Below are positions 22,246 to 29,399 of a stretch of DNA of 34,952 bases, one piece after another. The stretch's first letter is position 1, and each line of letters opens with the position of its first letter. The notes beneath the pieces were generated by a model. The model was not told the DNA's origin, ran no database searches, and was given only the letters and a program-made list of their open reading frames with translations. Origin of the DNA: Spirochaetaceae bacterium (GTDB taxonomy: Bacteria > Spirochaetota > Spirochaetia > DSM-27196 > SLAA01). Position numbers and translations under genes: made by a program. Location: positions 1 through 34,952 of the forward strand of contig REEM01000152.1 of NCBI GenBank assembly GCA_007695055.1, given 5' to 3'.

Positions 22246-22742
22246 GAGCCCAACCCGAAACGGTGAACAAGTGAGGCGGCCGCGTCCGCATCAAGTACAG
22301 CGTATAACTGATCAGCATCAAGCCGATCCTGAGCCCGTGTCGAGCTTTGCTTCAGGAGCCACAATAGTTCAGGAGATAGTACCGGAACTTCTCGGCCTCC
22401 AAAGGGCACCTTCCGTAGCCCGGACTCGAACTCGGCGGCCAGCTCGGGTGTATTCGGCGTGAGGACATCTAGAATGAACTCCTGCTCAGCTTGGATCAGG
22501 AGTAGTCTTGAAACTTCGACCAGGTGATAGCGCATGCTCTGGGTGTTCCGGTACACGGAAGAAAACCGTGTGCGAACAGCCCTTTCAATAGCCGAAAGCT
22601 CTCCGGACATCATGAGATCGATATCGTAGGTTGCGCGCGGCTCACAGTACAGCGCAAAGGCAAAACCACCAGCAAGACCAAACGACAACTCGGCCTCGGT
22701 GCAGGCGTCAATTACTTGAATTAAGGCCTCGTTCAGTTCCAT
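22242..22742 (-). CDS. nucleotidyltransferase, AbiEii-like
   Basis: A 166-residue protein of the polymerase-beta-like nucleotidyltransferase superfamily: G25-G26 followed by R-A-T-Y-D40-I-D42 (the AGG...RxTxDID pattern of AbiEii-type and related proteins) and a third acidic residue in FILDVL (about 90). Members act as type IV toxins, as antitoxins, or in other roles. It overlaps a 60-residue gene upstream (10 bases) and the deacetylase gene downstream (4 bases), so all three are probably made together. Function is uncertain. Confidence 0.75.
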   Translation of the reverse strand: MELNEALIQVIDACTEAELSFGLAGGFAFALYCEPRATYDIDLMMSGELSAIERAVRTRFSSVYRNTQSMRYHLVEVSRLLLIQAEQEFILDVLTPNTPELAAEFESGLRKVPFGGREVPVLSPELLWLLKQSSTRAQDRLDADQLYAVLDADAAASLVHRFGLGS

Positions 22743-22915
22743 TGTGCCTCCTTGCGGGCGCGCATACGTCGCCAGAAGCGGCGTTCCAGTTCTTGAGGCT
22801 CCAGATGAGGGTGCGTAGCCGCGTCGCCCGCCTTGTTGAGCTCCTTCTGCACCTCAAAGAGCTCGAATGACTGCTGAAGCTGGCGTGCGGCCTTCTGCGG
22901 GTCGAAGATTCTCAT
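22733..22915 (-). CDS. 60-residue helical protein upstream of the nucleotidyltransferase
   Basis: Short charged protein (MRIFDPQKAARQLQQSFE... ending KEAQWN), predicted all-helical with two amphipathic segments (about 6-30 and 38-57) and a strongly basic second half (RRFWRRMRARK). Its tight overlap with the nucleotidyltransferase resembles small antitoxin or adaptor genes. GGAG sits only three bases before the ATG, and TAAGAT, a possible -10, ends seven bases before it; an ATG three codons upstream is an alternative start. No family recognised. Confidence 0.6.
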   Translation of the reverse strand: MRIFDPQKAARQLQQSFELFEVQKELNKAGDAATHPHLEPQELERRFWRRMRARKEAQWN

Positions 22916-23101
22916 GGGCTCCATCTTAGCCAAGTTTGCGGCAAAACGGAAGCCAGCAGCAGCAACTCTACATGTGGGCGCCGTGGAACCGCTCCGGCAC
23001 TTGCACCAAGCCGCCTCCTTGATTAGTATCAGCATGTGGGTGCAATCAATTGTGAAAATATCGATATACCCGCGTAATATGATAAAGAGCCTGGAGGAAA
23101 C

Positions 23102-24745
23102 ATGAGCAATAGACCAAAGCCAGTGGTTCTGGTGGTACGAGACGGCTGGGGAACCAACCCCAATAGTGAACATGACGCATACAACGCAGTGAAGCTGGCA
23201 AACACGCCGTGCAACGACCGTTTGCTCCAGCAGTATCCCTGGACTCGCATTCATACCTCGGGTGAGGATGTTGGACTGCCTGACGGCACCATGGGTAACT
23301 CCGAGGTGGGACATCAGAACTTAGGTGCGGGACGGGTTGTGTACCAAGAGTCGGTACGAATTACCAAAGCCATTCGCGAAGATGAGTTCTTTCAGAACGA
23401 AAAAATGCTGGCCGGTGTACGTCGGGCCAAGGAGAACGGTGGCTGGGTGCACATTATGGGACTGGCCTCCGATGCCGGGGTCCACGGACTTCTGACCCAC
23501 CTGTATGCGTGTGTGGAGTTATGCAAGCGGGAAGGCCACAGCAAGGTGGCGCTGCATTTGTTTACCGACGGTCGTGACACCGGGCCCTATACCGGGATTG
23601 AGTTTGTGCGTCAGATTGAAGAGAAACTTGGTGAGATTGGGGTTGGCAAGGTTGCTTCACTCACCGGGCGCTACTGGGCCATGGACCGTGACTTTCGTTG
23701 GGAGCGCGTGAAGCGAGCCTACGACATGCTCACCGGGCGAGACCAGGCCTTGCCGGTGTTCGAGACTGCAACCGAGGCCATGCAGCACTACTACGACAAC
23801 CCCGACAACGACAGCCAGAACGGTGATGAGTTTGTAACTCCCCGTTATGTCGGTAGCGACTGGAAGGACACCCGCATGGAAGACGGTGACACCGCTATCT
23901 TCTACAACTACCGTGGTGACCGTCCGCGCGAGATTATTAGAGCCTTTGTCATGGATCCCTTTATGGGGGCGGTGAAACCCTCACCCGACAGTGGCGAGAA
24001 AGGTTTTGAGCGCGGCAAAAAGCTTGATATCTACTGGGTGACCATGACTGCCTACGAGGCGGATCTCAACTCCATGGTGAATGTTGCGTTTCCCAAGGCT
24101 CCAAAAATGGTCAACATTGGTGGTGAGTACTTGAGTGCACAGGGCCTGACGCAGTTCCGCTGTGCCGAGACCGAGAAGTTTCCTCACGTGACCTTCTTCT
24201 TCAACGACTATCGTGATGAGCCCTTTCCCGGAGAAGGGCGTGAGATGCCTCAGTCGCCGAAAGTGGGAACCTATGATCTAAAACCGGAGATGAGTGCCTA
24301 CGAAGTGCGCGATATCGTGTTGAGGCGGCTGGATGCCGAGGACTGCGAGGACTTTATTCTGGTGAACTTTGCCAATGCCGATATGGTAGGCCACACCGGA
24401 AAGCTTGAGGCTGCCGTTAAGGCATGTGAGGCGGTGGACTCCTGTGTCGAGGCCCTTGTTGAGGCTACTCTCAAGCGCGGTGGTAAGCTCATTGTAACCG
24501 CAGATCACGGGAACTCCGAGCAGATGTGGGAGGACAAGAACAATAGTGCCCACACTGCGCACACAACCTATGACGTGGACTGCATAATTGTAGACGCCGA
24601 CCGAACAGCCAATGCAACCGGTAGCATGGACGAGCCGTCCTCCTCATTGAGAGCTGGTGGACGTCTGGCCGATGTATTCCCAACAGTGCTTAAGCTCATG
24701 GGGCTTGAAAAGCCCGCCGAGATGAGCGGCGAGTCGCTTGTATAG
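23102..24745 (+). CDS. gpmI: 2,3-bisphosphoglycerate-independent phosphoglycerate mutase
   Basis: Glycolytic enzyme interconverting 3- and 2-phosphoglycerate with two Mn2+ ions. 547 residues of the alkaline-phosphatase superfamily: metal aspartate D14 in VVRDGWG, phosphorylated S67 in TMGNSEVGHQNLGAGR, the phosphoglycerate-binding ASDAGVHGLLTHL and LFTDGRDT, and the C-terminal metal site TADHGNSEQM. Somewhat longer than the common 510-residue form. GGAGG precedes the ATG by five bases; TATGAT (23078-23083) is a possible -10. Single gene, convergent with the response regulator. Confidence 0.96.
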   Translation: MSNRPKPVVLVVRDGWGTNPNSEHDAYNAVKLANTPCNDRLLQQYPWTRIHTSGEDVGLPDGTMGNSEVGHQNLGAGRVVYQESVRITKAIREDEFFQNEKMLAGVRRAKENGGWVHIMGLASDAGVHGLLTHLYACVELCKREGHSKVALHLFTDGRDTGPYTGIEFVRQIEEKLGEIGVGKVASLTGRYWAMDRDFRWERVKRAYDMLTGRDQALPVFETATEAMQHYYDNPDNDSQNGDEFVTPRYVGSDWKDTRMEDGDTAIFYNYRGDRPREIIRAFVMDPFMGAVKPSPDSGEKGFERGKKLDIYWVTMTAYEADLNSMVNVAFPKAPKMVNIGGEYLSAQGLTQFRCAETEKFPHVTFFFNDYRDEPFPGEGREMPQSPKVGTYDLKPEMSAYEVRDIVLRRLDAEDCEDFILVNFANADMVGHTGKLEAAVKACEAVDSCVEALVEATLKRGGKLIVTADHGNSEQMWEDKNNSAHTAHTTYDVDCIIVDADRTANATGSMDEPSSSLRAGGRLADVFPTVLKLMGLEKPAEMSGESLV

Positions 24746-24779
24746 GCTTGGCTGCTAGCTGGCGGCGAGTCGCTGGTCT
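24727..24779 (+). repeat. direct repeat of the gpmI 3' end
   Basis: CGGCGAGTCGCT within the last codons of gpmI (24728-24739, encoding GESL) occurs again at 24764-24775, followed in both copies by similar bases (TGTATA and GGTCTA). The spacer contains no gene. This looks like a small duplication at the gene end. Confidence 0.5.
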
Positions 24780-24782
24780 ATT

Positions 24783-25214
24783 CTAAGGCTGGGCTTCCGT
24801 GGGGCCTTCCGCGTCGAGGCAGGAAACAACTGCCGCGCGGAGCGCCTCGCGGCTCCATGGCTTACGAATGATCACCACATCCTCAAGTGTCTGCTTGAGC
24901 TCGGCAATGGCCTCCTCATTGGCCTGACCGGTAATGAGAATTGCACCAGCACGTGGGGACATCGTTTTGGCTTCAATAAGAAACTCGTCACCTTTCTGCC
25001 CCGGCATAAGCCAGTCAGAAATGAGCAGAATGACCCTGATCTCGTCCTGCTGAAGTTCTTCAATAGCATCAAGCGCATCTGCGGCGTTGTTTGCGGTTTC
25101 GTAGATGTAACGGTCGCCAAAGAGAGCCCGCAGTTCCTGCTTGAGCGCTACGAGTATTATTGGTTCGTCGTCTACGCATAAGATTGCTGCTTGAGGACTT
25201 GTAGTGTGACTCAT
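24783..25214 (-). CDS. single-domain response regulator
   Basis: 143 residues forming only a receiver domain: acidic pair D15-D16 (LCVDDEP), phosphoacceptor D67 (LLISDWLMPGQKGDEFL), T95 (ILITGQ) and K118 (IIRKPW). No output domain follows, so it must act by protein contact or as a phosphate relay. The frame extends further upstream, but the ATG at 25214 overlaps the kinase stop (ATGA) and the domain starts right after it. Partner of the adjacent kinase. Confidence 0.93.
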   Translation of the reverse strand: MSHTTSPQAAILCVDDEPIILVALKQELRALFGDRYIYETANNAADALDAIEELQQDEIRVILLISDWLMPGQKGDEFLIEAKTMSPRAGAILITGQANEEAIAELKQTLEDVVIIRKPWSREALRAAVVSCLDAEGPTEAQP

Positions 25215-26977
25215 TTCCGGTCTTCTCCGTCGTCTTGCACTGAGATGCGTTCCAAGCGCTGTTCTTCGGGTGTGTGTTCTGTTCCTGCGGAGGGAGCCGT
25301 GCCAGCGGCTGGCTCTGTGGCGCAAACGGTTTCTGCGCGAGTTGCTGGCAGGAAAACCGAAAAGGTCGTACCGTTCACACCTGTTTCATACTCTATACTG
25401 CCGTCATGACTCTCAATGATTTGTTTGCAGATATCCAGTCCAATTCCAATTCCCTCGCCGTGTTCCTTGGTGGAAAAGAACGGTTCGAACAGCTGGGGTT
25501 GGACGTGCTCGGGAATTCCAGGTCCGGTATCGCCTACCGTTACACAGACAACGCCCGGAGTGCGCGAGCCTTCGACTGTGAGCGTTAATGTGCCACGGTA
25601 CTGCATGGCGTGCAGCGCATTCTTTATCAGGTTCATCCACACCTGGTTCAGCGGATCACGCATTCCGTGAATGTAGATGTCGTCAGTGTAGTTCTTTATG
25701 ACCTCAATCCCGCGGTGGTTCCCGCTATGGAGCAGCTCCAGCACCAGGTTAATTTCGTGAGTCAGAGAAAGGCTTTCCGCTTCGGTAGAGTGGTTGCTAT
25801 GGGCGTAGTTGTGGAGCGCTTGAATGGTGCGTGAGGCTTTATCGGTACCGAGTGAGACTATGACCGCAGCACGCATGGCTGTACCAAAGGCGGTGATGGT
25901 GTCCAGGATCTCCTGGCTGTGCCGTGAGTCAAGTACCACGCGCAGTTCTTCTGAACAGCCAAGAAGCTGATACTCACCGACGACCTCAGCCGCCCACTGG
26001 TGACGTTCCTCCAGTGCCTGTGCTGTTGCGGCTGCTGCCTCCCGTCGTTCGCGACGAGTTCGAAGGCCCTCCTCAAGTGGTGGTGCCTGGAGTGCACGTT
26101 GTAATAGACCAAGCAGTGCGTTTGACTCGGGTTCTGGGAGTTTTCTGCACATTTCAACCATCTCGGGAACCCGAATAGCAAGTGTCTCGCGCAGAATTCG
26201 GTTAGCGCCAGCAACCGCGCCAAGGGGGCTGTTGAGTTCGTGCGCAATTCCGGCCATAAGCCGACCGAGCGATGCCATTTTCTGGCTGTTGACGAGCTCG
26301 GCCGTGCGCTCGGCTACTCGTTCTGCAAGGGTGGCGTTAATCTCTTCTAACTCGGCTTGCGTCTCCCGGAGTTGCTCGTGTGCTCGTGCGCGGTCGTCAA
26401 CGAAACCGAACATGAGTCCAATTAACACCGTCAAGACTGGATAGAGTGCCAGGGTAGGTGCCGTGATACCGGACATCGCCACCAGCATCTGGTTCGTGTC
26501 GACATAGAGCAGGAGGGTGAACACCATGAGGATTTGGATAAGAGCCGCCGCAAGTCCAAGCGTGAGAAGTAAGGGGACGCGGCAGCGACTGTAGTGTGCT
26601 CCTCGCCTGCTGCGTAACAGGAGTCCGGCGCCAACGCTCAACAGTACCCCTAAAGAGCCGCCGAAAGCGCCAATGCCGCCAATGAAAAGCCGTGCCCCAA
26701 TTGCGCCGCCTGCCAGAATGAGTCCCGGCAGCCAGCCTCCGTAAAAGCCAGCCAGCACTGCCAGCATCATTTTTGTGTCGAAGATCACTCCGTCCGCAAC
26801 CGGTATGCCCATGAGAATGGAGAACACCGCGGCTACAGCAAAACCCAAACCAAGGAGAGCCTTGCGCGTTTTTCCCCCCGCGCTACGGACCTTCTCTTTC
26901 ACGACGTAGTGAAAGATTACTACAAGGGCAACCAGAGAGAAGTTGGAGATGATATTTCCAATTATTGTGATATCCAT
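25211..26977 (-). CDS. 5TM-receptor histidine kinase
   Basis: 588-residue membrane sensor kinase. Residues 1-195 hold the 5TMR-LYT type membrane domain, with GIPVADGVIFDTKMMLAVLAG and GLILAGGAIGARLFIGGIGAFGG. A coiled coil (200-230) leads to the H-box with H246 (MAGIAHELNSPLGAV). The ATPase domain has the N-box at N453 (NLIKNALHAM), DTGPGIP, FEPFFSTK and GIGIGLDICKQI. About 207 residues separate H246 from the N-box, roughly 100 more than usual, so the dimerisation domain carries a helical insertion rich in Glu, Arg and Ala. The C-terminal tail (550-588) is disordered. The Shine-Dalgarno is poor and the start is preceded by a long inverted repeat. Confidence 0.92.
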   Translation of the reverse strand: MDITIIGNIISNFSLVALVVIFHYVVKEKVRSAGGKTRKALLGLGFAVAAVFSILMGIPVADGVIFDTKMMLAVLAGFYGGWLPGLILAGGAIGARLFIGGIGAFGGSLGVLLSVGAGLLLRSRRGAHYSRCRVPLLLTLGLAAALIQILMVFTLLLYVDTNQMLVAMSGITAPTLALYPVLTVLIGLMFGFVDDRARAHEQLRETQAELEEINATLAERVAERTAELVNSQKMASLGRLMAGIAHELNSPLGAVAGANRILRETLAIRVPEMVEMCRKLPEPESNALLGLLQRALQAPPLEEGLRTRRERREAAAATAQALEERHQWAAEVVGEYQLLGCSEELRVVLDSRHSQEILDTITAFGTAMRAAVIVSLGTDKASRTIQALHNYAHSNHSTEAESLSLTHEINLVLELLHSGNHRGIEVIKNYTDDIYIHGMRDPLNQVWMNLIKNALHAMQYRGTLTLTVEGSRTPGVVCVTVGDTGPGIPEHVQPQLFEPFFSTKEHGEGIGIGLDICKQIIESHDGSIEYETGVNGTTFSVFLPATRAETVCATEPAAGTAPSAGTEHTPEEQRLERISVQDDGEDRK

Positions 26978-26980
26978 ACC

Positions 26981-27022
26981 GTTCCACAGTGAAGATACGC
27001 ATTTTATGCGCCACTATGGAAC
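26981..27022. promoter_or_regulatory. long inverted repeat abutting the kinase start codon
   Basis: GTTCCACAGTG (26981-26991) and CACTATGGAAC (27012-27022) are inverse at 10 of 11 positions, with a second hairpin CGCAT/ATGCG (26998-27002, 27006-27010) inside. On the minus strand the repeat ends three bases before the kinase ATG. In RNA it would form a stem right at the translation start; in DNA it could be an operator. Confidence 0.6.
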
Positions 27023-27048
27023 AATATTTCTAGGAATTGAGTGTTGTC

Positions 27049-27114
27049 TTAGAGAATGCGTACAAGCACGACAACGAGAATGACAATTACGAGTACTCCG
27101 ATAATTAGGCCCAT
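27049..27114 (-). CDS. 21-residue membrane peptide upstream of the kinase
   Basis: ATG at 27114 preceded by a G-rich Shine-Dalgarno (GGGGGG, with AACC as spacer), 21 codons, TAA. The product (MGLIIGVLVIVI..., ending VRIL) is one uninterrupted hydrophobic helix with a single positive charge near its end, a clear transmembrane span. A good promoter lies just upstream at 27145-27173, and the kinase gene begins 71 bases downstream in the same direction, so the two are probably co-transcribed. Small single-span peptides are known partners of sensor kinases (for example MgrB with PhoQ); that role here is inference. Confidence 0.6.
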   Translation of the reverse strand: MGLIIGVLVIVILVVVLVRIL

Positions 27115-27144
27115 GGTTCCCCCCAAAGCGAGACGTGATTGCTT

Positions 27145-27173
27145 ATGCTACTACTCCAGGTATCCGAGGTCAA
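27145..27173 (-). promoter_or_regulatory. promoter of the membrane peptide/kinase/regulator operon
   Basis: TTGACC (27173-27168), exactly 17 bases, then TAGCAT (27150-27145) on the minus strand. Start near 27138, about 24 bases before the 21-codon ORF. Confidence 0.6.
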
Positions 27174-27176
27174 GCT

Positions 27177-27232
27177 CATCCGCGACGGTTCATCCGCATC
27201 AGCTCATCCGCATCAGCTCATCCGCGACGAAG
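27177..27232 (+). repeat. four tandem 14-base repeats at the end of the exporter gene
   Basis: CATCCGCGACGGTT, CATCCGCATCAGCT twice, and CATCCGCGACGAAG follow one another without gaps. The last unit runs into the 3' end of the permease gene; the first reaches to within a few bases of the -35 at 27168-27173. Copy number could change by slippage. Confidence 0.8.
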
Positions 27233-28489
27233 TGCAGACTCATTTCGCAGCAGGCTCCCTGCGGCGGCTAAGGAGCCAGCGACATAGAGCAGGATCCAGC
27301 CTGTAGTGACAAGGAGCGGCATGAGGCTGAGGCGGCCAAGCACAGTTGCCTTGAGAACAAGCGCAATATTAAAAAGCGGAACATGATAGTACCACAAAGG
27401 GAGCATCTCAAGGTTGATCATGTAGGTGCCGTATCCAGCAGCAGATGAGAGAATGAGCACCGGTATGAAGTAGGTCTGAGCTGCCTTTGCCGAGCGGGCA
27501 AGGAAACTCAGCGCGAGTTCCAGGGAACTCAGCACCAGCACGGTGGCCACCGCAAGGCCTACAAGTATGGCAACTGTCCCTGGACTTAGGGCGAACTGCA
27601 GTTCATCACTGCCAAAAACGCCGGGACCAATGAGGTAGGCGAGTCCTGCACCTGCAAAGAAAGCCAGCATTCCCAGCAGCCCCATGACCGCGCAGGCGCC
27701 AAACTTCCCAAGCAACAGGGCGCTTCTGCTAGCGCCAGTGCCGAGCAGCGGCTCCAGAGTGCCGCGTTCCTTTTCGCCAGCGCCCAGGTCTGCTGCACTT
27801 GCAAGCGGTCCCAGTGCCGCGGACACCAGCATCAACACTGGGATGAGAAAGGAAAGGGCCAGGGTACCAGCGCTGCGGGAGGGGTCATGGAGTCCAAGCA
27901 GCTCAACCTGAAGTGGGGCAAGCGAGTCTGGGGTAATACCAAGCTCGGCGATCTGTGCCGAGAGCACCCCTTCTGAGTAGGCACCTATGAGCGCTCCAAG
28001 GTACTCGGCCGCTGCCTGGGAGAAGATGTCGGTGTTGTCATAGAGCAGGGTGACTCCCGCACTGCCCGCGTTTGCATCCGGGCCACCCGTGCCGTCCGCG
28101 CCGTCCGGGCCAACGGGGTCATCCGAACCAGCCGCGCCAACGGGGTCGTCCACACCGCCCAGCTGACGAGAAATCACGACCGCGGATACATCGCCAGCTT
28201 GGAGAGCCTGGCTCCCTGTGCTCCCATCCGGCACCGAAATTACGGTAAGAAAGTCTTGTTGGGAGAAATAGTTGTGAAGATCAAAAGGGTCGTGGGCCAC
28301 AACGCCAACCCGGATTCCAGACTCAAAGGCGGACTCGGCACGAGTAATGTTCACCGACAGAACCAATACCAGCGCGGGAAAGAGAACAAGGGGTACGCCA
28401 ATAGAGATGAGAACCGTGCGGTAGTCGCGCAGCAGCTCGGTAAGTTCCTTGCGAAACACCATACGCGCTATGTGTAAGGTTTTCCTCAC
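27218..28489 (-). CDS. ABC-2 type permease, NatB-like
   Basis: 423-residue membrane subunit of an ABC exporter. One TM at about 27-47, then a large extracytoplasmic domain (50-210), then five or six TM helices, with the family segment GAGEKERGTLEPLLGTGASRSALLLGK between. This layout matches NatB/YhaP-type exporters. The outer domain contains a low-complexity stretch (about residues 111-145, DDPVG repeats with Gly, Ala and Asp). Its ATG overlaps the ATPase stop (ATGA, 28486-28489). Substrate unknown; NatAB proteins export Na+ or small toxic compounds. Confidence 0.88.
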   Translation of the reverse strand: MRKTLHIARMVFRKELTELLRDYRTVLISIGVPLVLFPALVLVLSVNITRAESAFESGIRVGVVAHDPFDLHNYFSQQDFLTVISVPDGSTGSQALQAGDVSAVVISRQLGGVDDPVGAAGSDDPVGPDGADGTGGPDANAGSAGVTLLYDNTDIFSQAAAEYLGALIGAYSEGVLSAQIAELGITPDSLAPLQVELLGLHDPSRSAGTLALSFLIPVLMLVSAALGPLASAADLGAGEKERGTLEPLLGTGASRSALLLGKFGACAVMGLLGMLAFFAGAGLAYLIGPGVFGSDELQFALSPGTVAILVGLAVATVLVLSSLELALSFLARSAKAAQTYFIPVLILSSAAGYGTYMINLEMLPLWYYHVPLFNIALVLKATVLGRLSLMPLLVTTGWILLYVAGSLAAAGSLLRNESALRRG

Positions 28490-29220
28490 CGCACACTCTC
28501 CAGTGTCTGGGTGTAGAGACCACGCAGATTGTAGCCCCCGCTGGCGTCACGCTGGGCTATATGGCACAGATGCCCCGCATGCAGAATGAGCACCCGGTCG
28601 CACAGGGTTTCCAGCTCCTCTATGTTGTGACTTGAGAGGAGTATGAGCTTGCCCTCGCTCTTTTGTCGATGTACGAACTGCTGTACGATCATGGCGCTGC
28701 CAATGTCCAACCCGGTGGTGGGCTCGTCCAGGAGCAAGATTTCGGGTCGATGTACAAGCGCGCGGGCGAGAGCTGCACGCTGTTTCATGCCCGAGGAATA
28801 CTCACTTACCCGGCGTTCGGCAAAACTCTGCATTTCCAGGAGCTCAATAAGTTCCTCTGTACAGCGGCGAGCGTCGGGCCCCGACAGCCCATTGAGATAG
28901 GCAAAGTAGCGAATATTCTCACGGCCGCTGAGTCTGTCGTAGAGTCCAACCGCGCCCCCAAATAATGCCCCAACCGAGCGCCGTGTGCGAGCCGGTTCGC
29001 GTTGCGTGTCGTACCCGTTCACCAGAAGCTGCCCGGAGCTTAGCCTAATCAACCCGGCAATCATTCGTAAGGTAGTGGTCTTGCCAGCGCCGTTCTCACC
29101 AAGCATACCAATGACCTCACCGGGGGCAGCGGAGAATTCAAGTTCTGCGACCGCGGGTGGCGAGGAGTGGGAGAAACATTTTGTTACTCTGCGGAGTTCA
29201 ATTGCGGGTGTGGCGCTCAC
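28486..29220 (-). CDS. ABC transporter ATP-binding protein, NatA-like
   Basis: 244-residue ATPase: Walker A GENGAGKTT, signature YSSGMKQR, Walker B ILLLDEPTTGLD and H-loop LLSSHN are complete. It drives the adjacent permease. The start is GTG at 29220; AGGAA lies directly against it, too close to serve as a normal ribosome binding site, while a promoter ends nine bases upstream, so the mRNA may be leaderless. Confidence 0.93.
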   Translation of the reverse strand: MSATPAIELRRVTKCFSHSSPPAVAELEFSAAPGEVIGMLGENGAGKTTTLRMIAGLIRLSSGQLLVNGYDTQREPARTRRSVGALFGGAVGLYDRLSGRENIRYFAYLNGLSGPDARRCTEELIELLEMQSFAERRVSEYSSGMKQRAALARALVHRPEILLLDEPTTGLDIGSAMIVQQFVHRQKSEGKLILLSSHNIEELETLCDRVLILHAGHLCHIAQRDASGGYNLRGLYTQTLESVR

Positions 29221-29229
29221 TTCCTGCGT

Positions 29230-29258
29230 AGCCTACCGCCTGTGGGAGCCTTGGTCAA
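29230..29258 (-). promoter_or_regulatory. promoter of the NatAB-like operon
   Basis: TTGACC (29258-29253), 17 bases, then TAGGCT (29235-29230) on the minus strand, ending nine bases before the GTG start. Confidence 0.55.
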
Positions 29259-29340
29259 CGTGTAGACCTTGGCTTTTGTGGGCAGCCGGGGTGCTTGAGT
29301 CCTCACATTCTCCTCATAAATGACTTACAAAAGGTAACGA

Positions 29341-29369
29341 TTATCAGTATTCTGTTGCGTGATTACCAT
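29341..29369 (+). promoter_or_regulatory. possible promoter of fabF
   Basis: TTATCA (29341-29346), 17 bases, then TACCAT (29364-29369). Start near 29376, with AGGAGG in the leader. An alternative is TTGCGT (29355-29360) with TACCTT (29378-29383). Confidence 0.4.
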
Positions 29370-29399
29370 AGTGAATGTACCTTAGCTCAGGAGGAAGTG

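Noticed and set aside
22916-23314. Upstream extension of the 60-residue gene to a 193-codon frame
   Set aside because: It would overlap gpmI and its ribosome binding site, and the extra sequence looks unstructured.
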